Below, one piece after another: positions 7,332 to 13,962 of a stretch of DNA of 22,256 bases. Both the position numbers and the translations under genes were made by a program. The DNA is taken from positions 176,967-199,222 of the forward strand of contig NZ_ML142853.1 of assembly GCF_004138495.1 (NCBI RefSeq), read 5' to 3'. This DNA is from Phytoactinopolyspora endophytica (GTDB lineage Bacteria > Actinomycetota > Actinomycetes > Jiangellales > Jiangellaceae). The notes under the pieces were generated by a model that was not told the DNA's origin, ran no database searches, and was given only the letters and a program-made list of their open reading frames with translations. Position 1 is the first letter of the stretch; each line of letters starts with the position of its first letter.

Positions 7332-7410
7332 CGGGCGTCACAGCATCCCATCAAACCGGAAGCAGAGCGTCCGGAACAGCGTTTAGCGTGTGGAGAATGA
7401 CCGAGGACAA
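7332..7410 (+). repeat. Promoter-module duplication, copy 2
   Basis: This is the partner of 6976-7058. The similarity begins in what corresponds to the WYL start-codon region (GGGC-CACAGCATCCC) and ends inside the first codons of the DinB gene (ATGACCGAGGACA). Here the WYL-coding part is only a stub, so copy 1 appears to be the source. Confidence 0.6.
7357..7389 (+). promoter_or_regulatory. Regulon promoter site B: CGGAAG-N5-CGTCCG-N10-TAGCGT
   Basis: CGGAAG (7357-7362), CAGAG, CGTCCG (7368-7373), GAACAGCGTT, then TAGCGT (7384-7389) and 7 nt to ATG 7397 of the DinB/DUF664 gene. The spacing equals that of sites A, C, D and E. Confidence 0.7.
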
Positions 7411-7954
7411 CGTTGTGGACACCACGATCCATGAACCATCGATGACGGCCGACGAGGCCGAGATGCTGATGTTCGCGCTGGAGCGTGCCCGTGCGCAGTT
7501 CGCTTGGAAATGCGGCGGCCTGGACGCGGCCGGCATCAGCAGGCCACACCCGCCGTCGGCCATGACCTTGGGCGGCCTGCTCAAGCACGTCGCGCTGTGC
7601 GAGGACAGGGCCGTCGCCGCCCATCTCACCGGTGAGTCGGTCGGGCCGCCGTGGAACCAGGCCGACTTCGAGGTCGATCCCGACTGGGAATGGCGTACGG
7701 CGGCCGACGACTCACCCGAGGAGCTCTACGCCCTTTGGCGCAGCACCGTGGAGCGGTCGCGGGCCGCGTGGGCGCAGGCGCTCGCCGACGGGGGTCTCGA
7801 CCAGCCGTCGAAGTTCACCACGCTCTCTGGCGAGTCCCCCAACCTCCGCCGCGTCCTGGTCGACCAGATCGAGCACTACATCCGCCACACCGGCCATGCC
7901 GACCTGTTCCGCGAGGCCGTCGACGGTCTGGTCGGGGAGGACCCGCCGCAGTGA
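7397..7954 (+). CDS. DinB/DUF664-family protein (mycothiol-dependent transferase type)
   Basis: The 185-residue protein fits the DUF664 branch of the DinB four-helix superfamily. Typical segments are MTADEAEMLMFALERARAQF, SAMTLGGLLKHVALCEDR and a final DQIEHYIRHTGHADLFREAVDG, which supply the metal-binding His triad seen in the family (candidates H64 region, H157 and H161 region). Members include mycothiol S-transferases and thiol-dependent detoxification enzymes acting in the cytoplasm. ATG 7397 is preferred because it follows TAGCGT by 7 nt; GGAG is only one base from the ATG, too close to serve as a normal Shine-Dalgarno. An in-frame GTG 7388 is less likely. It carries regulon site B. Confidence 0.82.
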   Translation: MTEDNVVDTTIHEPSMTADEAEMLMFALERARAQFAWKCGGLDAAGISRPHPPSAMTLGGLLKHVALCEDRAVAAHLTGESVGPPWNQADFEVDPDWEWRTAADDSPEELYALWRSTVERSRAAWAQALADGGLDQPSKFTTLSGESPNLRRVLVDQIEHYIRHTGHADLFREAVDGLVGEDPPQ

Positions 7955-8069
7955 CGGCAGCTAGCCGTGTGGATACCATCGCCGCCACGAGCGGATGCCA
8001 CACACGGGCGCCGAGTGCCGGTCGCCCGGACGGGTGTGCACGCGTCAGCGGGAACTGGCTGGTGATCGA

Positions 8070-8357
8070 ATGAACCTGGAGTTCAGCGGTGAGCTGTGGT
8101 TCTGGAAAGGCCCGGCGCCGTGGCATTTCGTCACCGTCCCCGAAGCGGAGTGCGATGAGCTGGAAGCGACTTCCCCACTCGTGAGTTACGGCTGGGGCAT
8201 GATTCCGGTCGCGGCGCGGATCGGCGACACCGACTGGACGACGTCGCTGTTCCCGAAAGACGGACGATACGTCGTGCCGGTGAAGACGCAGGTGCGCAAG
8301 GCCGAAGAGCTCGAGGTGGGCGACATAGTGACAGTCCGCCTGTCCGTCAACGTCTGA
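8070..8357 (+). CDS. DUF1905 domain protein
   Basis: The 95-residue protein is a stand-alone DUF1905 (PF08922) domain: FSGELWFWKGPAPWHFVTVPE at the start, then SYGWGMIPVAARIGDTDWTTSLFPKDGRYVVPVKTQVRKAEELEVGDIVTVRL. The fold is a small beta-barrel found alone or fused to YdeI/OmdA-like domains; its biochemical role is unknown. ATG 8070 begins exactly where the family begins. No Shine-Dalgarno or regulon site is visible in the 115-nt gap upstream, which holds only a GTGTGG/CCACAC inverted repeat with a long loop. Confidence 0.82.
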   Translation: MNLEFSGELWFWKGPAPWHFVTVPEAECDELEATSPLVSYGWGMIPVAARIGDTDWTTSLFPKDGRYVVPVKTQVRKAEELEVGDIVTVRLSVNV

Positions 8358-8497
8358 CGGCCCAGCTTCTCGCACCCGCAGATACACATGGACACAACTG
8401 CCTGCGCGTTGATTGGACAGACAGCCGCCGGAATTGCGGTGGCAGCGATGAGTCTCGGGCTTTCCTCTGGTCTATCCCAATGAGAAAAGGAGGACGT

Positions 8498-9229
8498 ATG
8501 AACATTTCGTTCCCAGGAGAGTCACCGGAGTACAGGGCGGCTCGTGACCGGCTACTTCAGCAGGAGATCGAGCTGCGTCGCGCCATGGAGGCGGTGGCCG
8601 CCGCCAGGCGTGAGCTGCCACCCGGCGGGATCGTCCCCGAGGACTATGCCTTCCAGGGTGTCGGGGCGAACGGCGCGCCAACAGATGTGCGCCTCTCTGA
8701 GCTGTTCGCGCCCGGCAAGGACTCACTCGTGATCTACAGCTTCATGTTCCCCCGTCACGCCGGCGACGAACGACCAGGCCCCGCGACCGGCCAGACGGCG
8801 CTTCTGCCGCTCGCCGAAGGGCCGTGCCCATCGTGCACCGCACTGCTCGATCAGCTCGACGGCGCCGCGGAGCATGTCACGCAGCGCGTCAACTTCGCCG
8901 CCGTGGGCAAAGCGCCGCTGTCGCACATCCTCACCTTCGCGGAGGAGCGTGGCTGGCGACGGCTTCGGCTGTTGTCGTCGGCAACCAACACCTACAAGCG
9001 TGACTATCACAGCGAGACCGCAGACGGGTCCCAGATGCCGATGCTCAACGTGTTCCATCGTGACGGCGAGACGATCCGCCACGTCTGGGGCTCGGAACTC
9101 CTCTATGCTCCGGCTGATCCCGGTCAGGATCCCCGCCACACCGGAACCCTCGAGCCGCTCTGGAACATGTTCGACTTGACGCGCGAAGGTCGCCCGGCCG
9201 ACTGGGAGGAACAGCTGCACTACTCGTGA
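8498..9229 (+). CDS. DUF899 thioredoxin-fold protein (copy 1)
   Basis: The 243-residue protein fits DUF899 (PF05988). It starts with the usual helix (SPEYRAARDRLLQQEIELRRAMEAVAAARRELPPGG), then the strand set EDYAFQG and SELFAPGKDSLVIYSFMF, and a CPSC motif at residues 110-113 in the position of a thioredoxin-like active site. A conserved WxLLSS-like segment (RRLRLLSSATNTYKRDY) and LNVFHRDGETIRHVWGSEL follow. ATG 8498 has a strong Shine-Dalgarno, AAAGGAGG, 4 nt upstream. DUF899 enzymes are suspected redox proteins; none has a firm function that I can cite. It converges on the pentapeptide-DinB gene with a 27-nt gap. Confidence 0.85.
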   Translation: MNISFPGESPEYRAARDRLLQQEIELRRAMEAVAAARRELPPGGIVPEDYAFQGVGANGAPTDVRLSELFAPGKDSLVIYSFMFPRHAGDERPGPATGQTALLPLAEGPCPSCTALLDQLDGAAEHVTQRVNFAAVGKAPLSHILTFAEERGWRRLRLLSSATNTYKRDYHSETADGSQMPMLNVFHRDGETIRHVWGSELLYAPADPGQDPRHTGTLEPLWNMFDLTREGRPADWEEQLHYS

Positions 9230-9251
9230 CGCTCGCTGCAGTTCGCGAGTG
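9230..9251. terminator. Hairpin between convergent DUF899 and pentapeptide-DinB genes
   Basis: CGCTCGC (9230-9236) and GCGAGTG (9245-9251) pair over 7 bp with one G-T wobble around an 8-nt loop. It fills the 27-nt gap between two convergent genes, so it may terminate both. No T-tract is present. Confidence 0.35.
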
Positions 9252-9256
9252 CGATG

Positions 9257-10033
9257 CTACGAGCGGCGCGCCTCCAGCGCCGCCAGGTCTCGTTCGGCGT
9301 ACAGGCGGTGCTCCCATTCTTCGTTGAGGACGGTCAGCAGGCACTCACGCACCGGGTAGCTGCGGGACTCTGGCCAGCCGGGTCCCTCGACCGGTTCGGT
9401 GTGACCATCCAGCGACTCGTCGGTCAGAGTGTCCAGGAACCGGCGCACGGTGGACATCCGGTCACGGCGCAGCTCGAGCACCGCGTCGAGCGAGGGTCGT
9501 ACGTCGCGATCGCGAGGCACGCCCGGTGTGTCGGGCATCTCGTCCCAGGGCAGGTCCAGAGGGTCCCACGGGGACGGATCGCCGAGGATCCCCCGGTTGA
9601 TCCAGGAATCGGTGGCGAACACCAGGTGCCGCAGCGTCTCGATGAACGACCACTCGTCGTCGACCGACTCGTGCAGTAGCTCAGGGTCAAGGCGGCGGGC
9701 TCGTTCGACGGTCTCGCCCCACAGCCGCTCGACGACGTCCCACGCGGCGCGGAAGCCGGCCGGATCTGATGGGCGCATCTTGGCCCGGTCCGGATAGCGT
9801 CGGTTGAGCTCGGCTTCGACCAGGGGTCCGATGTCCACGCCATTGATGGTGAGGTTCCGGATCCCGCCGTCGATCTTGACGTCGCATAGCTCGACGTCGC
9901 GCATCACGACGCTGCTCAGGTTGACGGCGCGGAACTCAGCGCCGGCCAGGTCCACGGTGCGGAGCCGCGCGCCGCTCAAGTCCACGCGCTCGAACCGGGA
10001 GCCGCTGAGATCAGCACGGAAGAAATCAGGCAT
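9257..10033 (-). CDS. Pentapeptide-repeat and DinB-domain fusion protein
   Basis: The 258-residue protein joins two domains. Residues 1-70 are pentapeptide repeats in the A(D/N)LSx pattern (FRADLSGSRFERVDLSGARLRTVDLAGAEFRAVNLS), predicting a right-handed quadrilateral beta-helix. Residues about 85-250 form a DinB-like four-helix domain (WDVVERLWGETVERARRLD, DDEWSFIETLRHLVFATDSWINR, CLLTVLNEEWEHRLYAERDL), with candidate metal-site His residues in LRHLVF and WEHRLY. DinB domains of this kind are thought to be metal-dependent hydrolase or transferase folds. ATG 10033 starts 6 nt after the TACGGT of site D, so the mRNA is probably leaderless. It diverges from the arsR-arsC fusion. Confidence 0.85.
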   Translation of the reverse strand: MPDFFRADLSGSRFERVDLSGARLRTVDLAGAEFRAVNLSSVVMRDVELCDVKIDGGIRNLTINGVDIGPLVEAELNRRYPDRAKMRPSDPAGFRAAWDVVERLWGETVERARRLDPELLHESVDDEWSFIETLRHLVFATDSWINRGILGDPSPWDPLDLPWDEMPDTPGVPRDRDVRPSLDAVLELRRDRMSTVRRFLDTLTDESLDGHTEPVEGPGWPESRSYPVRECLLTVLNEEWEHRLYAERDLAALEARRS

Positions 10034-10039
10034 GGCGCC

Positions 10040-10072
10040 ACCGTAGACCTCATTGCGGACGTTCTGCGTCCG
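10040..10072 (-). promoter_or_regulatory. Regulon promoter site D: CGGACG-N5-CGTCCG-N10-TACGGT
   Basis: On the minus strand, CGGACG (10072-10067), CAGAA, CGTCCG (10061-10056), 10 nt, TACGGT (10045-10040) and 6 nt to ATG 10033. The two half-sites are a perfect inverted repeat. It drives the pentapeptide-DinB gene. Confidence 0.7.
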
Positions 10073-10143
10073 GAAACTCTGGGATCGTGCGCGACGCCGA
10101 GCCGTGATTGGGAAGCCACGATCTACATGCGTGACTTCTGGTC

Positions 10144-10167
10144 CATCAACCTCGTTTGATGTATTCT
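10144..10167 (+). promoter_or_regulatory. ArsR-type operator abutting a leaderless -10 element
   Basis: CATCAA-CCTCGT-TTGATG (10144-10161) is a perfect inverted repeat with 6-nt arms and spacer, of the ATCAA-N6-TTGAT kind known for ArsR/SmtB regulators. It directly abuts TATTCT (10162-10167), a TANNNT -10 element 7 nt before ATG 10175. A bound repressor would cover the promoter, so autoregulation by the ArsR domain is likely. Confidence 0.65.
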
Positions 10168-10174
10168 CGAGCCC

Positions 10175-10954
10175 ATGGTGCTATCGGGTCACGTCGCCGC
10201 ACCACCGGCGTTCGTCCGGCTGGTCGCCCATCCTCTGCGCTGGAAGCTGCTGACAACGCTCGCCGACAGCGACTACCGAGTGCGCGAGCTGGTGACGCGG
10301 GTCGGCGAGCCGCAGAATCTGGTCTCCTATCACCTGCGGCTGTTGCGTGGTGGAGGGCTGGTGACCGCGACACGCAGCAGTTTCGACGGCCGCGACAGCT
10401 ACTACCACTTGGATCTGGACCGCTGCGCGGATGCACTGGCCGAGACCGGAGCCGCGCTCCACCCGGTACTGCGGGCGGACGCCGCAGCACCAATCGCCCC
10501 GGGCGGCCAACAACACACACGACGCATCGCCGTGCTGTTCGTGTGCACCGGCAACAGCGCCCGATCACCAATAGCTGAAGCGCTGCTGCGCCACCACACC
10601 GCCGACCACGTGACCGTGACAAGCGCCGGCAGCCGGCCCAAGCCGCACATGCACCCGAACACCGTGCGGATCCTGGGCGACCAGTTCGGCATCGACATCG
10701 CCGGCCAGCAGCCACGGCACCTCGACACCCTTGCCGGCCGCCGGTTCGACCATGTGATCACACTGTGCGACAAGGCCCGCGAAGCCTGCCCAGAGTTCCC
10801 TCACCAACCGCGGCGGGTTCACTGGAGCATTCCCGACCCGGCGACGGCGAGCGACACCGACCAGGGCAGCTACTCCGCCTTCCAACACACCGCGGGGGAC
10901 ATCGACACCCGCATCCGGCACCTGCTGCCCATCCTTACCTCGACCAATCATTGA
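10175..10954 (+). CDS. ArsR regulator fused to arsenate reductase (LMW-PTP type)
   Basis: The 259-residue fusion has an ArsR winged HTH (residues 8-85, RVRELVTRVGEPQNLVSYHLRLLRGGGLV) and a low-molecular-weight phosphatase-type arsenate reductase (about 117-255). The reductase has the P-loop CTGNSARS (Cys124, Arg130) and both resolving cysteines in TLCDKAREACPEFP (Cys198, Cys205). It ends its core with HWSIPDPA, which supplies the general-acid Asp. This Cys triad matches thioredoxin-coupled ArsC rather than a plain tyrosine phosphatase. The HTH half lacks the usual ELCVCDL arsenic site; its only Cys is residue 84. The gene is leaderless and heads an operon with the VOC gene 12 nt downstream. 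No arsenite efflux gene is seen in the window. Confidence 0.87.
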   Translation: MVLSGHVAAPPAFVRLVAHPLRWKLLTTLADSDYRVRELVTRVGEPQNLVSYHLRLLRGGGLVTATRSSFDGRDSYYHLDLDRCADALAETGAALHPVLRADAAAPIAPGGQQHTRRIAVLFVCTGNSARSPIAEALLRHHTADHVTVTSAGSRPKPHMHPNTVRILGDQFGIDIAGQQPRHLDTLAGRRFDHVITLCDKAREACPEFPHQPRRVHWSIPDPATASDTDQGSYSAFQHTAGDIDTRIRHLLPILTSTNH

Positions 10955-10966
10955 GGAGGCTCAGCC

Positions 10967-11377
10967 ATGACCGCACCCGACCAGTACGCAAGCGTCCGTT
11001 ACATCGTCGACGACGTGCAGGCGGCGATCGACTTCTACACCACTCACCTTGGCTTCACCGTGAACACCAGCGCGGCGCCAGCCTTCGCCGACGTGATACG
11101 CGGCCCGCTTCGGCTCCTGTTGTCCGGCCCCGCGAGCTCCGGCGCCCGCGCTACCCCCGACGACGCCTCCGCCGCCGGCCGCAACCGTATCCACCTCGTG
11201 GTCGATGACCTGGATGCCGAGACAGCCCGGCTCCGCGACGCCGGCCTGTCCTTCCGCAGCGATGTGGTCGCCGGTCCCGGCGGGCGCCAGATCCTGCTCT
11301 CCGACCCCGCCGGCAACATGATCGAACTATTCCAACCCGCCCACGGTCCCGGCGCACCCACACCGACCACACCCTGA
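10967..11377 (+). CDS. VOC/glyoxalase-family protein downstream of arsR-arsC
   Basis: The 136-residue protein has the paired beta-alpha-beta-beta-beta units of the VOC fold: SVRYIVDDVQAAIDFYTTHLGFTV, then IHLVVDDLDAETARLRDAGLSFRSDVV and GGRQILLSDPAGNMIELFQP, with the closing ExF motif (Glu in NMIELF). ATG 10967 has GAGGAGG about 8 nt upstream and lies 12 nt after the ArsR-ArsC stop, so the two form an operon. It has no cysteine, so it is not an ArsI-type C-As lyase, which needs Cys ligands. It could be a glyoxalase- or fosfomycin/bleomycin-resistance-like protein; substrate unknown. The C-terminus is a Pro/Thr-rich tail. Confidence 0.85.
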   Translation: MTAPDQYASVRYIVDDVQAAIDFYTTHLGFTVNTSAAPAFADVIRGPLRLLLSGPASSGARATPDDASAAGRNRIHLVVDDLDAETARLRDAGLSFRSDVVAGPGGRQILLSDPAGNMIELFQPAHGPGAPTPTTP

Positions 11378-11433
11378 CCACCGGCAGGAGCTGGCGTTCA
11401 GCCAGGCCACGACGCACCAGTCATGGTCCTATC

Positions 11434-11466
11434 CGGACGTAGATCGTCCGCAATGGCGCATACCAT
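11434..11466 (+). promoter_or_regulatory. Regulon promoter site C: CGGACG-N5-CGTCCG-N10-TACCAT
   Basis: CGGACG (11434-11439), TAGAT, CGTCCG (11445-11450), 10 nt, TACCAT (11461-11466) and 7 nt to ATG 11474. The half-sites are a perfect inverted repeat. It drives the second VOC gene. Confidence 0.7.
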
Positions 11467-11473
11467 GCCCGGC

Positions 11474-11830
11474 ATGGCTATCGCACGATTCCCAAGCTTC
11501 GTCATCGACTGCCCAGATCCAGGCGTTCTCGCGACGTTCTACGGAGCGATGCTGGATTGGAAGGTCGACATCTCCTCAGACTGGGCCGACATCCGCTCGG
11601 AGCACGGTCAGTGCATCTCCTTCCAGCAGGTGGGTGCCTACACCCCGCCCGAATGGCCGAACCAGGAGGTGCCCCAGCAGGTGCACCTCGACGTGATCGT
11701 CGACGACCTGGACGCCGGTGAGGCCGCGGTGCTCGCCCTCGGCGCGACCAAGCACGACCACCAGCCCGGTACGACCTTCCGAGTGTTCCTCGACCCGGCG
11801 GGACACCCCTTCTGTCTCTGCGTGGATTGA
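11474..11830 (+). CDS. VOC/glyoxalase-like protein (second copy)
   Basis: The 118-residue protein begins MAIARFPSFVIDCPDPGVLATFYGAMLDWKV, the usual start of single-domain glyoxalase-like (PF18029) proteins in actinomycetes. It continues QVHLDVIVDDLDAGEAAVLALGATKH and FRVFLDPAGHPFCLCVD. The start is set by the leaderless promoter (TACCAT, 7 nt, ATG 11474); in-frame ATG 11453 and 11465 would place the promoter inside the gene. It is a stand-alone unit under regulon site C. Substrate unknown. Confidence 0.83.
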   Translation: MAIARFPSFVIDCPDPGVLATFYGAMLDWKVDISSDWADIRSEHGQCISFQQVGAYTPPEWPNQEVPQQVHLDVIVDDLDAGEAAVLALGATKHDHQPGTTFRVFLDPAGHPFCLCVD

Positions 11831-11885
11831 CTCGGGCTGGCGATACTCCGTCACGTACAGGCGCGGACAGTTCGGGCTCAATCGA

Positions 11886-11990
11886 TTGAAGGCCGCGGAC
11901 GCCTTGGCCGTGAAGCGAGAGCGTCTGGCTCGGCAACGGAGAGCCTACGACGAGCTGCGAGAACTTGAGGACCAGCTTGATCAAGATTGA
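11886..11990 (+). CDS. Possible small helical ORF
   Basis: A 34-residue reading from TTG 11886 gives an Arg/Glu/Leu-rich, coiled-coil-like helix (VKRERLARQRRAYDELRELEDQLDQD). GTG 11910 is another possible start. There is no clear Shine-Dalgarno or promoter. The helical composition favours coding, and the frame overlaps the end of the VOC gene if extended. It may be a gene remnant. Confidence 0.22.
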   Translation: MKAADALAVKRERLARQRRAYDELRELEDQLDQD

Positions 11991-12015
11991 CGGTCCGGAA
12001 GCGCCGAACGGACCG
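11991..12015. terminator. Hairpin between convergent VOC and kinase genes
   Basis: CGGTCCG (11991-11997) and CGGACCG (12009-12015) form a perfect 7-bp stem with an 11-nt loop. It lies in the gap between the plus-strand VOC unit and the minus-strand kinase, so a bidirectional terminator is plausible. There is no T-tract. Confidence 0.35.
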
Positions 12016-12073
12016 ACCTACGAAGGCTGGACAGGCAGGCGCGCCCCAGCCCGCCGGGCCGCTCTTAAGCTCG

Positions 12074-12667
12074 CTAGAGGGCCCTGGCAGCGCGTTTGGG
12101 AGCCTCCGCGACGATCTGTATCGCGGTCTCTTCGGGCGTGAGATCCGAGGTGTCGAACCACCACCCGGCGGTTCCGAAGCCGTCGTGCATGGACGATCTC
12201 AAGTCCTCGTACCCATCGAAGGCGAACTGTTCGTCTGCGTCTCGTGTTGCGTTGCGTCGTCGACATACGTCGATGCTGGGTGCGAGCACGACGACTAGGA
12301 CGCGCCGAGGGCTGAGGGTGTGCAGGTAGAAGTCAAGCTGTTGGCGATCCGGGATGATCCAGTCGATGACGGGCGTGAAGCCGGAGTCGGCGAAGTTCGT
12401 TGCGAGCGCACAGAGATTCTGGTTGCACAGCCGGACCTGACGAGCTGCCTCGTCCGCAGGTTCTCCCAGCGCCCACACGCGGCCCCTGACGATCATCTCG
12501 TTCAGCTGGTCGCCGTTGAGCAGGGCTGAGCGCACGAGTGCTTGGGAAACCATCAGAGACACGGTCGACTTGCCCGCACCGGGTGCTCCGGTGATGATCA
12601 GGCAACTTTGGCCATGGTCCAGCGTGTCATTGACCGGGGCGGCAGCCACAGCAGTGCCTACCGCCAC
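12074..12667 (-). CDS. P-loop nucleotide/small-molecule kinase (AAA_33-like)
   Basis: The 197-residue protein has a Walker A motif GAPGAGKST (residues 27-35) after a short N-terminal strand, a hydrophobic Walker-B-like strand ending in Asp (TPVIDWIIPD) and a lid-type Arg cluster (CRRRNATRDADEQFAF). This pattern fits AAA_33/zeta-like or gluconate/shikimate-kinase-like phosphotransferases of about 180-200 residues. GTG 12667 overlaps the end of the esterase remnant by 10 nt and has no Shine-Dalgarno, suggesting coupling to it; GTG 12649 is an alternative start. The phosphate acceptor is unknown; some relatives phosphorylate antibiotics. Confidence 0.75.
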   Translation of the reverse strand: MAVGTAVAAAPVNDTLDHGQSCLIITGAPGAGKSTVSLMVSQALVRSALLNGDQLNEMIVRGRVWALGEPADEAARQVRLCNQNLCALATNFADSGFTPVIDWIIPDRQQLDFYLHTLSPRRVLVVVLAPSIDVCRRRNATRDADEQFAFDGYEDLRSSMHDGFGTAGWWFDTSDLTPEETAIQIVAEAPKRAARAL

Positions 12668-13167
12668 AGCCAGCGCAGGGCGTCGGGCAGCAGAACACCA
12701 CCGTGGTTCGGGCTGTGGCCACCATCGCCGAGGACGAGACGGAAGTCATAACCCGCTTCTGCTAGCGCGGCCGCGTCGTACTCAACGTTGCGGTTCTTCC
12801 GGTCGTGGGCATCCGCGACATCCTCGAAGACACCGGGATCGACGAAAACGCCGATCACGACCGGGATGTCACCGCCGTGGATGAGATTGTCCAGGACGAT
12901 TCCACCGCGTACTTCTCCCTCGGGGTCGAGGTACCACTGGCCGTCCTGGAACACCATGAGCGCGGCCGGCTCCGAGGGATCGTACATCGCAGGTACATGA
13001 ACCCAGAACCTCCGCGACGTGCCTGGGTAGGTGGTGCTGTCTCTCCAGTCGAACTCGATGGTCTCGCCGGCAGGCACGCCAGACTGCACAACTGAGTCGG
13101 GGCCGTGGGCGTAGCGAACGTCCGACTGATCCACCGGGACCGGGCGGTAGGGCACCTGTGTGGTCAC
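12658..13167 (-). pseudogene. Enterochelin-esterase-like alpha/beta hydrolase with an in-frame internal deletion
   Basis: The 169-residue product starts as a normal esterase D / enterochelin esterase family (PF00756) protein (STTYPGTSRRFWVHVPAMYDPSEPAALMVFQDGQWYL, then VDNL-type helix and IPVVIGVFVDPG) and reaches DRKNRNVEYD at residue 131. It then jumps straight to AAALAEAGYDFRLVLGDGGHSPNHGG, the C-terminal region with the catalytic His. Family members have well over 100 residues between these points, including the GxSSGG nucleophile. The frame is intact, but the protein lacks its nucleophilic Ser and most of the core, so it should not be an active hydrolase. GTG 13167 fits a leaderless start, 6 nt after TACGTT (13179-13174); TTG 13203 is the upstream limit. 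Confidence 0.75.
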
Positions 13168-13270
13168 ACCGACAACGTACGGACCTCCGCACGACCCGGG
13201 CAATCGAATTCATTCCGGAAGCAAACGCCCTCATCCTTCCCTCGCGGTGCCTGTTCTTCTCCCCGTCGAG

Positions 13271-13858
13271 TCAGTCCAACCGATCGAGGAACTCTCGCGA
13301 GCGCTGCAGAACCAGCGTGGCCGCCTCGGCGTCGTACGACGGCAGCGAACTGTCGGCGAACAGATGCTGATCACCCGGGTAGACGAACAAGGTCGCCAGC
13401 TCCGATCCGACCGTGTCGACCAGCTCGCGGGCGGCGTCGATATCACCCTCCAGCGCAAAGAAGGGGTCCTGATCCATGCCGTGGATCTGCACCGGCAGGC
13501 CGTCGGGCCACGGGCCGAACGCCCACTCGCCGGTGATGGGAATGCAGGACTCGTAGAGCAGTGCGCCGCGCGCGCCGGGACGTGTCTGGGCCAGCCGCTG
13601 CGCCGTCACGACACCGAGGGAGAAGCCGGCATACACCAGCTCTTCGGGCAGGTCGGCCACGAACCGATCGGCACGCTTCCGGATCTGACCCCCTAGCCCT
13701 TCGGCGTAGGCCGCGCCCTCGTCGATCGACGCCGGTTTCTCGCCGTCGAACAGGTCTGGCGTGTGCACGGTGTGCCCTCCCGCCCGCAGTTCGTCGGCGA
13801 ACGCACGGATCCCGTCGGTGAGACCCTGCACGTGATGGAACAACACGACTTCGGCCAT
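13271..13858 (-). CDS. Dienelactone hydrolase-family protein
   Basis: The 195-residue protein is a short alpha/beta hydrolase of the dienelactone hydrolase family: MAEVVLFHHVQGLTDGIRAFADELRAGGHTVHTPDLFDG is the typical start. The nucleophile elbow is GFSLG (Ser80 in place of the Cys of classical dienelactone hydrolase), followed by likely Asp131 in GMDQDPFF and His165 in YPGDQHLF. It is cytoplasmic, with no signal peptide. GAGGAG lies 8 nt before ATG 13858. A leaderless mini-ORF and regulon site E lie upstream, so it is probably part of the shared regulon. The natural substrate is unknown. Confidence 0.85.
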   Translation of the reverse strand: MAEVVLFHHVQGLTDGIRAFADELRAGGHTVHTPDLFDGEKPASIDEGAAYAEGLGGQIRKRADRFVADLPEELVYAGFSLGVVTAQRLAQTRPGARGALLYESCIPITGEWAFGPWPDGLPVQIHGMDQDPFFALEGDIDAARELVDTVGSELATLFVYPGDQHLFADSSLPSYDAEAATLVLQRSREFLDRLD

Positions 13859-13890
13859 CTCAATAACTCCTCATCGTCAAACGCGAACGT

Positions 13891-13956
13891 TCAGACACCG
13901 CGAAAGTATCCAGTCATGCGCCGACGGGACCCAAGCGAACCTCGCCGGTCGGGCAT
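13891..13956 (-). CDS. Leaderless 21-codon mini-ORF upstream of the dienelactone hydrolase gene
   Basis: ATG 13956 lies 6 nt after the TACAGT of site E and opens a 21-residue basic reading (begins MPDRRGSLGSRRRM) ending at TGA 13891-13893, 32 nt before the next gene. It mirrors the mini-ORF after site A. It may be a leader peptide or only a by-product of the promoter geometry. Confidence 0.3.
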   Translation of the reverse strand: MPDRRGSLGSRRRMTGYFRGV

Positions 13957-13962
13957 GCCCCG

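Noticed and set aside
8388..8483. 31-codon hydrophobic ORF just before DUF899 copy 1
   Set aside because: No Shine-Dalgarno, no -10 at the leaderless distance and no recognisable family; it may be chance.
11993..12010. TCCGGAAGCGCC resembling the first operator half
   Set aside because: No CGTCCG half, no -10 element and no gene downstream on that strand; it is better explained as part of the hairpin 11991-12015.
13212..13229. CCGGAAGC with a weak second half, resembling the regulon operator
   Set aside because: The half-site spacing is 4 instead of 5 nt, the second half has two mismatches and no TANNNT lies at the N10 distance on either strand.
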